DNA of 64,000 nt from Nitrospira_D sp035465795 (GTDB taxonomy: Bacteria; Nitrospirota; Nitrospiria; Nitrospirales; Nitrospiraceae): the NCBI RefSeq assembly GCF_049546785.1, contig NZ_JBMWAN010000007.1:1-64000 (forward strand), given 5' to 3'. The notes below the pieces were generated by a model. That model saw nothing but the letters and a program-made list of their open reading frames with translations, did not search any database and was not told the DNA's origin. Shown here one piece after another: positions 46,656 through 55,982 of the stretch. Every line of letters begins with the position of its first letter. The stretch's first letter is position 1. The translations under genes and the position numbers were made by a program.

Positions 46656-47682
46656 ACTCCACCTGCGGCTCATGTTCCTGGGATGCCACGATCTCGCCGA
46701 TGAGGTATCCGCGATCACCCAGCGCCTGCGCCCTGGCCATCACCGCATCGGCTGAGGCAGCGGGCACGACGAGGATCAGGCCGATCCCCATGTTGAACAC
46801 ACGGTACATTTCCTCCCGATCAACCGAACCGAGGCGGCCGATCAGCGAGCAGATCGGCGGCACGGTCCAGCGGTCACGGTGAATGCGCGCCCGCACACCG
46901 GCAGGAAACACTCGCGGGAGATTCTCGGTAATGCCGCCGCCGGTAATATGCGCGATGCCCTTGATGGGCTGTTCCTGAATGAGCGTCAAAATCTGCTTGG
47001 CATAAATCCTGGTCGGCGCCAGCAGCGCCTCGCCGACGGTCGTCGTGAGCTCCGGGACCCGGCTGGTCACCGTCAGCTTCGCCTGATCGAACAAGACCCG
47101 CCGGGCCAGCGAATAGCCGTTGCTATGCAAGCCGGAGGAGGCCAGCCCGATAATCGCATCGCCGGGCTGGATAGTCCGGCCATCGATGATCTTGGGCCGA
47201 TCCACCACGCCCACGGCAAATCCTGCCAGATCGTATTCCCCATCGGCATACATAGAGGGCATCTCCGCCGTTTCGCCCCCGATGAGGGCACAGCCCGCCT
47301 GGCGACAGCCTTCGGCAATCCCCTTCAGGACATCCTGCGCCTTGGGCACGGACAACTTGCCGGTCGCGAAGTAGTCGAGGAAAAACAAGGGCTCGGCGCC
47401 GCTGACGGCAATATCGTTCACGCACATCGCCACCAGGTCGATCCCGACGGTATCGTGGCGGTCCATCATGAAGGCCACTTTGAGCTTGGTGCCCACCCCA
47501 TCGGTCCCGGAGACCAGCACCGGGTCCTCGTACTTCTTCGCCTGCAGACGGAACAGCCCGCCGAATCCCCCCAGGTCCGTCAGGACCTCCGGGCGAAACG
47601 TGGAGCGCACGAGAGGGGTGATGCGATCGACGAATTCGTCTCCCGCATCTATGTCGACACCGGCATCGCGATAGGTAGTCAT
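46645..47682 (-). CDS. purM: Phosphoribosylformylglycinamidine cyclo-ligase
   Basis: PurM closes the imidazole ring, making AIR from FGAM with ATP. Signature parts are 'DAGVDIDAGDEFVDRI', 'VSGTDGVGTKLKVAFM' and 'GGETAEMPSMY'. The ATG at 47682 is chosen by homology; an upstream in-frame start at 47703 is possible. It is directly followed by purN. Confidence 0.95.
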   Translation of the reverse strand: MTTYRDAGVDIDAGDEFVDRITPLVRSTFRPEVLTDLGGFGGLFRLQAKKYEDPVLVSGTDGVGTKLKVAFMMDRHDTVGIDLVAMCVNDIAVSGAEPLFFLDYFATGKLSVPKAQDVLKGIAEGCRQAGCALIGGETAEMPSMYADGEYDLAGFAVGVVDRPKIIDGRTIQPGDAIIGLASSGLHSNGYSLARRVLFDQAKLTVTSRVPELTTTVGEALLAPTRIYAKQILTLIQEQPIKGIAHITGGGITENLPRVFPAGVRARIHRDRWTVPPICSLIGRLGSVDREEMYRVFNMGIGLILVVPAASADAVMARAQALGDRGYLIGEIVASQEHEPQVEYVG

Positions 47683-48025
47683 AAGAAGAGCCTGGAGGAG
47701 CACACCTTCGCAGCGAGGTTAAGAAACCGGGGCCGGATGCTGGGCCGCAGGCCCGACACAACCGGAGGCGTATTCGCTGCAATACGTCGAGGATTGTTTT
47801 GGGCCGAGAACGACGCGGACGACCGCGGATGGCTCACCGCAGCCGAATGGTGGCTCTCCGGCAGACCCGGAAGGCGCATCTTAACGGAGCAGCCTCTGGG
47901 GGTCAACGCACCAATTATGCGGCATGCCTCCCGCTGCACAGGCGCCGGACCGCGACAATCTCTCGACGATTCGACTATACTGCGGCCGTCTGCTTCTTTC
48001 CCTGCCCCGCCAAAGGAGATGTGCC
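47683..48025. other. Divergent intergenic region between purM and a lipoprotein gene
   Basis: About 340 bases carry the promoters of both flanking genes. TATACT at 47976-47981, with a GCGACA 18 bases upstream, is a possible promoter for the rightward lipoprotein gene. No gene is supported here. Confidence 0.4.
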
Positions 48026-48742
48026 GTGCGCCAGCTGAGTCCATGGCTTGCATTGTTCTTGATCGCTTTATCAGGCTGCGCCGAACTGGATCAGTCCCTC
48101 CGGCTCTTGGGCCTTCCTCAATCAGCCGCCCTCACACAAGACAAGGCTGCCGCGGGTCTCAAGGAAGCGCTCCGGGTCGGAACGGGCAATGCGACGACGC
48201 TTACCGGCAAACCCGACGGGTATTTCCGGAATGCCGCGATCAAGATTCTGATGCCGGACCAGCTGCAGGCCTTCGAAAAAGGCCTGAGAGTCTTTGGGTT
48301 TGGCCCCCAAGTCGATGAGTTTGTGCTGAGTATGAATCGCGCGGCGGAACGCGCGGCACCGCAGGCAAAAGATATTTTTCTCGGCGCGATCGCAACGATG
48401 ACGTTTGCCGACGCCCAACAGATTCTGTCAGGGGGAGAGACCGCCGCGACCGACTACTTCAGAAGCAAGACAACCGCTCAGCTGACCGCGGCGTTCCACC
48501 CGCAGGTCGCACGCGCGATGAATGAGGTCGGCGTTACCCGTCAATACAAAGACTTGGTCCGCCAATTTAAGGCCATTCCATTTGCCAAGACCGAGCTGAT
48601 CGACATCGACCAGTATGTGGTGGGGAAGAGCCTGGAGGGACTCTTCCTGATGCTGGGCCGCGAAGAACAGGCAATCCGGCAGGACCCCGCCGCCCGGGTC
48701 ACACCCCTCCTGAAAGAAGTCTTCGGCCGCCGGACCCCTTAA
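48026..48742 (+). CDS. DUF4197 lipoprotein
   Basis: The start is a GTG at 48026 with AGGAG eight bases upstream. The signal peptide ends in 'LIALSGC', a lipobox. The mature ~220 residues match DUF4197: 'GLKEALRVGTGNAT', 'GYFRNAAIKILMP', 'DAQQILSGGETAATDYFR' and 'YVVGKSLEGLFLMLGREEQAIRQDP'. The family function is unknown. Confidence 0.92.
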   Translation: MRQLSPWLALFLIALSGCAELDQSLRLLGLPQSAALTQDKAAAGLKEALRVGTGNATTLTGKPDGYFRNAAIKILMPDQLQAFEKGLRVFGFGPQVDEFVLSMNRAAERAAPQAKDIFLGAIATMTFADAQQILSGGETAATDYFRSKTTAQLTAAFHPQVARAMNEVGVTRQYKDLVRQFKAIPFAKTELIDIDQYVVGKSLEGLFLMLGREEQAIRQDPAARVTPLLKEVFGRRTP

Positions 48743-48771
48743 GACCGTCATCAGGCCTTCTGCGAAATTTC

Positions 48772-48799
48772 TTGTCTCCTCCTGGTAAGTCCTTATACT
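48772..48799 (+). promoter_or_regulatory. Probable sigma-70 promoter of REC-CxxC gene
   Basis: TTGTCT at 48772-48777 and TATACT at 48794-48799 are 16 bases apart, 43 bases before the GTG start. Both hexamers are close to consensus. Confidence 0.55.
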
Positions 48800-48842
48800 C
48801 GCACTGTAGCCAGACGCAACCCTTCGCGCGAGGAATACTCCG

Positions 48843-49460
48843 GTGGCCATTCTCATCGTCGACGACTCCCCTGATGAACGCCTGCTGCTCCATCGCATGT
48901 TGAAGAGCGCGGGATATCGAGACCTGCACTCCGCCGCGTCGGCCCGCGATGCGTTTACCTATCTAGATCTCGATCATGCCGGCGCCGGCGCCTCAAAGGT
49001 GGACTTGATCCTGATGGATATCAAGATGCCGGAGGTGGACGGGGTCGAAGCCTGCCGTCGGATCAAGGCCGTTGAAGCGTTTGAGCAGATCCCGGTGATT
49101 GTGGTGACGGCCCGCAATCAGAACGAGTATCTGCAAGCGGCCTTCGACGCCGGCGCGAGCGACTTCATCAGAAAACCGGTCGATCAGATGGAGTTGCTCG
49201 CACGGTTAAAGTCGGCCTTGCGACTGAAGCAGGAAACGGAGGCGCGCAAAAATTGGGAGCAGGAACTGACGAAAACCATCACCGAACTCGACCGGGCGTT
49301 GCACGATATGGAAACGCTGCAGCACCTGATCCCCGTCTGTCCGGCCTGCAGGAAAGCGCTGACGGATCAGGTCTCTGAAACCGCCCTCGATACCTACGTT
49401 GCATCCCATCCGGACTCGAAATTTCACGACCTGCTCTGCGCGCACTGCTCGAAGGGGTGA
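48843..49460 (+). CDS. Response regulator with C-terminal CxxC domain, second copy
   Basis: It begins at a GTG and opens 'ILIVDDSPDERLLL', like the two receivers at 39.7-41.4 kb. The phosphoacceptor is in 'LILMDIKMPEVDG'. The coiled coil leads to 'LIPVCPACRKA...LLCAHCSKG', two CxxC pairs, but the Trp and 'FSHG' seen in the first copy are lost. It is probably a diverged paralogue, 9 kb away. No kinase gene adjoins it directly. Confidence 0.88.
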   Translation: MAILIVDDSPDERLLLHRMLKSAGYRDLHSAASARDAFTYLDLDHAGAGASKVDLILMDIKMPEVDGVEACRRIKAVEAFEQIPVIVVTARNQNEYLQAAFDAGASDFIRKPVDQMELLARLKSALRLKQETEARKNWEQELTKTITELDRALHDMETLQHLIPVCPACRKALTDQVSETALDTYVASHPDSKFHDLLCAHCSKG

Positions 49461-49475
49461 CCGGCCGGTCTTCTC

Positions 49476-50870
49476 TTAGGCCTCCGGCCGCATTTCCACC
49501 TCCAGCAGCTTGATCTTCCGATGGAGATGGCTCCGCTCGATCTGCAGATCTTCGGCCGTCCGCGAAATGTTCCAATGGTGCTCGCGAAGCTTGCGCCCGA
49601 TATACTCCTTCTCAAAGGCGTTGCGCGCATCCCGCAAGGAATCGTACGACTTGCTCAGGAGGGGGCTGGCGGCCTGGCCTCCGGCCGGCGCGATCTGGCT
49701 TCCGGCACGCCCCTGCAGGGACATCGCAGCCTGCGGCCCTTCGATCACCGGCCCCGGCACCATGATCATCAACCGCTCGATGAGATTCCGCAACTCGCGG
49801 ATATTCCCCGGCCACTCATATTGCTGAAAGACCGTCATGGCCTCGGGCGTGACTTCCTTCATACGCAATCCCTGCTCCTCGGCATGGATCTTCATAAAAT
49901 GGCGCACCAACGCGGGAATGTCCTCGCGCCGTTCACGCAACGGCGGCACAATGATCGGCACCACGTTGAGCCGGTAGTAGAGGTCCTCCCGGAACTGCCC
50001 TTTGGCAATTTCCTTTTCAAGGTCCTTGTTCGAAGCAGCCAGGACCCGCACGTCCACTTTCATCAGCTTGGCGCCCCCGACCCGGGTAAACTGCTGTTCC
50101 TGCAAGGCACGCAGCACCTTGGCCTGCGTACTCAGGCTCATATCCCCGATCTCATCCAGAAAAAGCGTCCCCCCGTCCGCTTGCTCGAACTGGCCCCGTT
50201 TCATCGAGGTCGCGCCGGTAAAGGACCCCTTTTCGTGCCCGAACAGCTCGCTCTCAATCAACGTCTCCGGAATGGCCGCGCAATTGACCGCGATGAACGG
50301 ATGCTCCGCCCGAGGACTATGCGCATGAATCGCCCGTGCCACGAGTTCTTTACCCGTTCCGTTTTCTCCCCCGATCAGCACGCGGCTATTGGTCGGACCG
50401 GCGGTCTCAATCAATTGCCGCAGTTGCTGCATGACGGGCGACTGCCCCACCAGTTCGAACTTCCGCTGCACTTTCGTCTTGAGGGTACGGTTCTCTTCTT
50501 CCAGCCGGTATTGATCCAGCGCGTGCTTCACCCGCAGCGTGACATTCTCCAGCGACAGCGGTTTTTCGATGTAGTCGTAGGCCCCGAGTTTAATGGCCTT
50601 GACCGCCGTCTCAATGGAGCCATGCCCCGACATCATCATGACCTGGGCGTTGGGCACGAACTCCTTGACCCGCCTCAGCGTCTCCAGGCCATCCAGCTCC
50701 GGCATCCAGATATCCAGGATCATGAGATCCGGAGGATCCGTCGTGTAAATTTTAAGCGCCTCCGTCCCGCTGGCGGCGACGGCGACATCGTACCCTTCGT
50801 CCTCAAGAATGCTGCGCAGCGACGTACGAATCGGCTCCTCGTCATCCACAATCAAAATCGATGCTGCCAT
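49476..50870 (-). CDS. ntrX: Sigma-54 response regulator, NtrX type
   Basis: From the ATG at 50870 (GGGGGA upstream) the product has 464 residues: receiver ('ILIVDDEEPIRTSL', 'LMILDIWMPELDG'), AAA+ domain with Walker A 'GENGTGKE', a GSFTGA loop that contacts sigma-54 (GAFTGA is usual), Walker B 'GGTLFLDEIG', and a Fis-type helix-turn-helix. A longer in-frame start at 50945 would translate an intergenic palindrome and is rejected. It pairs with the NtrY-type kinase upstream. Confidence 0.93.
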   Translation of the reverse strand: MAASILIVDDEEPIRTSLRSILEDEGYDVAVAASGTEALKIYTTDPPDLMILDIWMPELDGLETLRRVKEFVPNAQVMMMSGHGSIETAVKAIKLGAYDYIEKPLSLENVTLRVKHALDQYRLEEENRTLKTKVQRKFELVGQSPVMQQLRQLIETAGPTNSRVLIGGENGTGKELVARAIHAHSPRAEHPFIAVNCAAIPETLIESELFGHEKGSFTGATSMKRGQFEQADGGTLFLDEIGDMSLSTQAKVLRALQEQQFTRVGGAKLMKVDVRVLAASNKDLEKEIAKGQFREDLYYRLNVVPIIVPPLRERREDIPALVRHFMKIHAEEQGLRMKEVTPEAMTVFQQYEWPGNIRELRNLIERLMIMVPGPVIEGPQAAMSLQGRAGSQIAPAGGQAASPLLSKSYDSLRDARNAFEKEYIGRKLREHHWNISRTAEDLQIERSHLHRKIKLLEVEMRPEA

Positions 50871-50879
50871 GCGTCCCCC

Positions 50880-50959
50880 GTGATGTGTGATCGATGATGT
50901 GTGATCGGTGAAGCGGAAAACAACATCCCGCTCATCACCCGTCACTCATCACGCATCAC
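50880..50959. repeat. Imperfect palindrome between ntrY and ntrX
   Basis: Left arm GTGATGTGTGATCGATGATG and a right arm whose complement reads similarly form an imperfect hairpin. GTGATCGGTGAAG (50901-50913) and GTCACTCATCAC (50941-50952) recur exactly at 62229-62241 and 62304-62315, so this is a dispersed repeat. Confidence 0.7.
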
Positions 50960-50967
50960 TTTTCCCA

Positions 50968-53343
50968 CTACACCGGCAAATCAAAGGTGAACACGGCGCC
51001 TTTCGGCTGGTTGTTCCCCGCATGAATCTGCCCGTCATGGTCCGTAATGATCCGCCGCACAATGGCCAACCCCAGCCCTGTCCCGGTCTTCTTCCGCGTA
51101 AAATAGGGCACAAACAGCTTTTCCTGATCTTCCGGCGCGATGCCGACGCCTTCATCGGCAACCGTCACGACCGCCCGCTTGCGCTTGGTATCATATCTGG
51201 TGCTCGCCCACAGCCGCCCCGTCTGGTTCATGGCTTGAATGGCGTTATCGAAGAGATTGACCAGCACCCGCTTCAACTGCTCGCGATCGAAGTTCAAGGG
51301 CGGCAGGTCTTCATCCAAGTCGACGATGAACTCGATATCCTTCTGGGCCGATCGATACAGCGTGAGCACCTCCTGCATGACCTCGTTCAACGACTGCCTC
51401 GCCATCTGGGGGGCCGGCAGGCGCGCGAACTTCGAGAACTCATCGACCATGTGTTTGAGGCTGCCCACTTCGGTCACAATGACATTCGTGGCCTCATCGA
51501 AAATCCGCTCGAAGTCCGGCGACTTCTCGAAGAACTTCTTGCGGAGCCGCTGCGCGGAGAGCTGAATCGGTGTCAGCGGATTCTTGATCTCATGCGCCAC
51601 CCGCCGCGCCACTTCCTGCCAGGCCGCGACTTTCTGGGCTTTGATCAATTCCGTCAGGTCGTCGAAAATCAACACGAACCCCAGATCTTTGTTCGCGTCA
51701 TCCCGCATGCGCGAGCCGTTGAGCCGGATCGTCACCGGCTTGCCCTGCACGTCCATCTGCCCTTCCAGCGACCAATCGTCCCGGTCATCGGACTGCATCC
51801 GGTCAACGACCGTTTGAAATACATCCAGCCCGAATTCCTTGAACACCTCGTGCGCTGAACGGTTGCGCACCCGGTCCGCGGCGAGGCCCAGGATCTGTTC
51901 CCCCGACGGGTTGAAGGTCGTAATGATGCCGTTCCGGTCGATCGACAAGAGCCCGGCCGCAATCGTATCCACCACCGTTTCAATATAGGCACGCCGACGG
52001 TCGAGTTCGATATTCGTCGCCCGGAGAGACCGGTTCGCCTCCTCAAGTTTGAACTTGCTGCCTTGCAGGTCCTCCGTCATGCGGTTGAACGACTCGATCA
52101 GCGTGCCGATTTCATCCGTCGCCTTGGCCTCGATCTTCACCGAGAGATCGCCCTGCGCGACCGCCTCGGTCGCTTCCGCCAGACGCTGAATGGGCACCGT
52201 AATGCTCCGTGCCACGTAGAATCCGAACCAGGTGGCGCTGAACAAAATCATCACCGTCACGACGGCGACGAAGAGGTAGGCACCGGCCTTAATCGGATTT
52301 TTCATCGCCTTGAGCTGCTTATATTCTTCGTACTGGCGGCCGATGCCTTCCATCTTGGTCAGCAACGATTCCGGCACATAGGCTTCCACCACCACCACGC
52401 CGGCAAGTACGCCACGGTTGCTTCCCGACGCCACCGGCATACCGGCCCGCACCAACCGACCGGTCTGCGCCTCCTGGACCGAGGTAAATTCCTGCTTCCC
52501 GTTGATGACCTGCAAGACGAGCTGGCTGATGGGCAGGTCCAGCACCCCCGCCGGGACGTCCGTATCCAGGGCTTTGGTCAAGGTCTCCATCTTGGCCGAA
52601 AAGACCTCAATGCCGGCCACTCCGTATTCCATTCGTTTCCGCGCCATCGCCGCCACCAGGAGGTCCCGCTGCTCGGGCGTCAGCATATCTTCACGAAACA
52701 GCTCCTGGCCGATGGCTCGCGCGCTGTTGACCGCCAGAGAGATGTGCCCGGCGTGCTGCATCCTGGCCACCTCATAGGAGTCCTTCATGACGCGCTCGAT
52801 CTGTTCGTTGAACCAGACATCGACCGCTTTATTCACCAGGCCGCTCGCCACAATCGCCAGCAGGATGGTCGGAATCAGAGAAAATCCGATAAACGCGGCG
52901 ATCAGCTTGGTCCGGAATCCCGCTCCCACCAGGCGATGCCGCCGCTCAAAGTACGCTTTGATCAGATTGCGCGACAGCAGCAGCGTCAGCACGACAAAGC
53001 CGATCAGGTCGAGGTTCAACAGCAGGAGCACGAACGCGTAGCTCTTCGTCGGCAGGTAAGAGTCGGCCTCCTGGCCGCCCGGCACGACGATCTGGGAATA
53101 GTAGAACGTCAGGGCCAGAGAGGGGATCAGAAGGATGAGCACGATCCAGACCGGACGCAGATGACGCATTTTCCGCTCCGGCTCAGAGGGTCCCGCAGAC
53201 GCCGGCGTCACGTCGCGATCAGGCGCGCTCGACTGAAGGCCTGCCGGACGCAGCGTGGCCCCCGCCGGAAGCGGAACAGGAGAATCTGAATGCGGAGGAA
53301 GGTCTAAGTCCGGCATGGCCCTCGCCTCGCCCCGCTGCGACAT
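50968..53343 (-). CDS. ntrY: Membrane sensor histidine kinase, NtrY type
   Basis: The 791-residue protein has a disordered N-terminus of about 60 residues and three or four membrane helices between about 60 and 170. An extracytoplasmic sensor region and a fourth helix follow near 350, then HAMP ('SITVPIQRLAEATEAVAQGDLSVKI'), PAS, HisKA ('RRVAHEIKNPLTPIQL') and HATPase. This layout is NtrY, which with NtrX controls nitrogen or redox responses. The first Met could be at 53316; the start is uncertain. Confidence 0.92.
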   Translation of the reverse strand: MSQRGEARAMPDLDLPPHSDSPVPLPAGATLRPAGLQSSAPDRDVTPASAGPSEPERKMRHLRPVWIVLILLIPSLALTFYYSQIVVPGGQEADSYLPTKSYAFVLLLLNLDLIGFVVLTLLLSRNLIKAYFERRHRLVGAGFRTKLIAAFIGFSLIPTILLAIVASGLVNKAVDVWFNEQIERVMKDSYEVARMQHAGHISLAVNSARAIGQELFREDMLTPEQRDLLVAAMARKRMEYGVAGIEVFSAKMETLTKALDTDVPAGVLDLPISQLVLQVINGKQEFTSVQEAQTGRLVRAGMPVASGSNRGVLAGVVVVEAYVPESLLTKMEGIGRQYEEYKQLKAMKNPIKAGAYLFVAVVTVMILFSATWFGFYVARSITVPIQRLAEATEAVAQGDLSVKIEAKATDEIGTLIESFNRMTEDLQGSKFKLEEANRSLRATNIELDRRRAYIETVVDTIAAGLLSIDRNGIITTFNPSGEQILGLAADRVRNRSAHEVFKEFGLDVFQTVVDRMQSDDRDDWSLEGQMDVQGKPVTIRLNGSRMRDDANKDLGFVLIFDDLTELIKAQKVAAWQEVARRVAHEIKNPLTPIQLSAQRLRKKFFEKSPDFERIFDEATNVIVTEVGSLKHMVDEFSKFARLPAPQMARQSLNEVMQEVLTLYRSAQKDIEFIVDLDEDLPPLNFDREQLKRVLVNLFDNAIQAMNQTGRLWASTRYDTKRKRAVVTVADEGVGIAPEDQEKLFVPYFTRKKTGTGLGLAIVRRIITDHDGQIHAGNNQPKGAVFTFDLPV

Positions 53344-53450
53344 TGCAGGGGCGCTGGGACCACTATAGCGGAAATACCGGGGAGTCTCAAAACGCCGGTG
53401 TGGAGAGCCCGGCAGGCATGACAGCCGGGGGAGGGCGCATCCCCCTTGGA

Positions 53451-53840
53451 TTAGGTGCCTGAGGAGAGAGCGACATACTTCATGCGCAGGGCATAGAGCA
53501 TGTCGCGCAGCACCGTCTGCTCATCCGCGGTCAGGTTCCCCTTCGTTTTCTCTTCCAGCACGGAGAGCAGATCGATGATTTCTTTGGCCTGCGGGAGATT
53601 CACGGGCACGGATTGTTGCCGGGGATCGAGCTGCTCGCCCATCAGCATCAGCGACGACGAGCCCAGCGAAATGACAAACGAGGAAAACGTGACGGGAAAA
53701 GCCGGCGCTTCACGGGCAGGACCGGCATCGCCTGATTGGGTCGGTGGCTTGGGTTCGTTTGGCGCAGACGGACTTGCCGAGGCTTCGCTCCCTCCGCCCC
53801 GCCGGTCCCGGATGACAAATCCTTCTTCTTGCGCAGCCAT
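53451..53840 (-). CDS. DUF1844 domain protein
   Basis: The ATG at 53840 has GAGG five bases upstream; a GTG at 53855 is in frame. The N-terminal ~50 residues are disordered. The C-terminal 'FSSFVISLGSSSLMLMGE...QAKEIIDLLSVLEEKTKGNLT' is DUF1844, a small family of unknown function. Confidence 0.9.
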   Translation of the reverse strand: MAAQEEGFVIRDRRGGGSEASASPSAPNEPKPPTQSGDAGPAREAPAFPVTFSSFVISLGSSSLMLMGEQLDPRQQSVPVNLPQAKEIIDLLSVLEEKTKGNLTADEQTVLRDMLYALRMKYVALSSGT

Positions 53841-53969
53841 GACGTCCTCACTCACCTGGTATCACCTCACGTGCGCGGTACCCTACCATAGGGTTCGTTC
53901 GCTCGCAAGCCGAAGCCAGCCGTTGAAGCCGCGCCTCCCCTCGTTATAGAGTGGGCTCCGGAGCACAAC

Positions 53970-54845
53970 ATGTCCGACCGATTTTCAAAACTGATCGACC
54001 TCATGGCGACACTCCGCGCCCCGAACGGCTGCCCCTGGGACCGCAAGCAGACCCATGAGTCGCTGAAGCCCTATCTCCTCGAAGAAACCTATGAAGTCCT
54101 GGAAACCATCGACCACCAGGACGATGCCAAATTGCGGGAAGAATTGGGGGACGTGCTGCTGCAAGTGATCTTTCACAGCCAGATCGCCGCCGAAGCCGGC
54201 ACGTTTACCATCGACGATGTCGTCGATCAGCTTTCGACCAAACTGGTTCGCCGCCATCCGCATGTCTTCGGCGACGACAACGCGGCGGCCAGGCCGGCAA
54301 ACGGCGAGCAGGTCCTCAGCCAGTGGGAAGAAATCAAGAAAGCAGAGCGCCGGGCGGCCGGAGGCCCCCAGTCCGCTCTGGACGGCGTCCCCAAGGCGCT
54401 CCCCGCCTTGCTGCGCGCCTATCAGGTGCAGGCGCGGGCCTCGCGGGTGGGCTTCGATTGGTCGCACGATGCCGTCGGGCTTGAAGAGGTGTTCAAGAAG
54501 ATTACAGAGGAAATCGGGGAACTGCGCGCCGCTCTCGCTCACTCGCCAGCAACCCCGGCACCGGCAACCGGTCCCGATGACATCGCCGGCGAGTTAGGCG
54601 ATCTGCTCTTCTCCCTCGTCAATCTGGCCCGCTTCATCAAGGTCAATCCGGAGGACGCGCTCCGCCAGTCCACCGACCGGTTCGTCGAGCGCTTTGCGCT
54701 GGTGGAATCGCAAGCCGCAGCCCAGCATCGAGCGCTCACCGATATGACCCTCGCCGAGATGGATGCGCTCTGGGAAAACGCCAAACAGCGGCTGCGTGAA
54801 CAGGCCCACCCCCGCACCTCCCCATCGACCCAGGAGAAGAGCTGA
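53970..54845 (+). CDS. mazG: Nucleoside triphosphate pyrophosphohydrolase MazG
   Basis: MazG hydrolyses non-canonical and excess NTPs to NMP and pyrophosphate. The metal site is 'EETYEVLETID...REELGDVLLQVIFH' (ExxE then ExxD), repeated less perfectly near 'EEIGELRAAL' and 'ELGDLLFSLVNLARF', so both domains are present. Length is 291. The next gene begins two bases later. Confidence 0.96.
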   Translation: MSDRFSKLIDLMATLRAPNGCPWDRKQTHESLKPYLLEETYEVLETIDHQDDAKLREELGDVLLQVIFHSQIAAEAGTFTIDDVVDQLSTKLVRRHPHVFGDDNAAARPANGEQVLSQWEEIKKAERRAAGGPQSALDGVPKALPALLRAYQVQARASRVGFDWSHDAVGLEEVFKKITEEIGELRAALAHSPATPAPATGPDDIAGELGDLLFSLVNLARFIKVNPEDALRQSTDRFVERFALVESQAAAQHRALTDMTLAEMDALWENAKQRLREQAHPRTSPSTQEKS

Positions 54846-54847
54846 CG

Positions 54848-55465
54848 ATGAGCGACGAGAAGAATCCCTATGAAGAAGGCAAGCGCGCGGGAGCCCATCC
54901 CCTCCTCGTGGTCTTCGCCATCCTGCTCGGGCTCTGGCTCTTCGTGGCCTTGATCGTCCCCAGTTCGCGAAACAAGCAGGCGACCGGCACCGAGGGGCCG
55001 ACCGCCCCGGTCGTCGAGGATCCGGAAGCCGCCCCGGTGATCTTCAAAGTCCAGACCACCGTCCCGGAGATGAATGCCATCAGCCTCGTCGTCCCGCCGC
55101 AGGCAACGGATAGCCAGGTCGTCGGCCTTCTCAAACGGCTGAAGAGTGAACGGCTGGCCGGCACGTTAGGCGAACACGTGCCCGCCACGACCCCCGGCCA
55201 TAAACTGGGCGATCATGCCGTGGCGGACATCTACATTTTTTCAGATCAACAGTTCGCCGGACCTGACGCCGTCAAAACACTGGCTCGCGGCGCCCATGCA
55301 CCGGGCACACTCCTCCCCTCCGCCATTCCCTTCGAAGTCGCGATGGAAGCCGTGCGCGGGCACTACCGTATCGACCTCAACGATACCGGCGCCCCGGACA
55401 AGGGCTCACTCGGACTGTTAGACGAGTCCGGAGTGCACTCCAAGCACTATCGCGTCATTTTCTGA
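54848..55465 (+). CDS. Single-span membrane protein of unknown function
   Basis: The 205-residue protein has one membrane helix at about 18-40 ('HPLLVVFAILLGLWLFVALIVP') and a periplasmic domain with no known family. It follows mazG by two bases, so it is probably in the same operon. Confidence 0.8.
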   Translation: MSDEKNPYEEGKRAGAHPLLVVFAILLGLWLFVALIVPSSRNKQATGTEGPTAPVVEDPEAAPVIFKVQTTVPEMNAISLVVPPQATDSQVVGLLKRLKSERLAGTLGEHVPATTPGHKLGDHAVADIYIFSDQQFAGPDAVKTLARGAHAPGTLLPSAIPFEVAMEAVRGHYRIDLNDTGAPDKGSLGLLDESGVHSKHYRVIF

Positions 55466-55488
55466 GGCAGGCAGGGCGCGGCGCCGAG

Positions 55489-55920
55489 CTACAAACCGGC
55501 CCGCTTCTTGATCTCGTCGCGCACAGAGGCCTGCTGCTGCGCCAACAGGTGCTGAAGCTTGGGGAAAAGGTGGGCCAGGGGGCCGGTGAAGGGATCGAGC
55601 ATCACATCCCGACGCTCCGCCAACATGCCTTCATCTTCGGCGATCCGCAGTTTCCCGTCGGCAATGGCGCGGGACAAAATTTTTCCGATCACGAGCTGCT
55701 GCCCAGCCGACCCGGTCACCGCACCAAGCAGCTGCTCCCGCACGACATCCAGTTCATCCGGAATCGACACTTTTACCCGCACGCCGTGCGGCGTGGCCCA
55801 GGTCGGCCGCTGAATAGAATAGTCATAGGAAAAGATCGGCTCGCGCGGTTCTCGAAACGGCCCGCTCACATCGGAAATCGTCAGCTTACCTTCCATCGAT
55901 GACACCATCCATTCGATCAC
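55489..55920 (-). CDS. Soluble protein of unknown function
   Basis: A 143-residue protein (or about 135 from the Met at 55896) with no signal or membrane helix. It has 'PEELDVV'-like helical segments and ends in a charged helix. I do not recognise it. It converges with the membrane protein gene to its left. Confidence 0.75.
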   Translation of the reverse strand: MIEWMVSSMEGKLTISDVSGPFREPREPIFSYDYSIQRPTWATPHGVRVKVSIPDELDVVREQLLGAVTGSAGQQLVIGKILSRAIADGKLRIAEDEGMLAERRDVMLDPFTGPLAHLFPKLQHLLAQQQASVRDEIKKRAGL

Positions 55921-55982
55921 GAGACAGTTGCCACATGCGCGGTACTATAGGAGTTTGGTTCCGAAGATGACAAGAGGGGAGC

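Noticed and set aside
50871..50945. Upstream extension of ntrX with extra 25 residues
   Set aside because: The extra codons translate the dispersed palindrome, and the ATG at 50870 has a better ribosome binding site.
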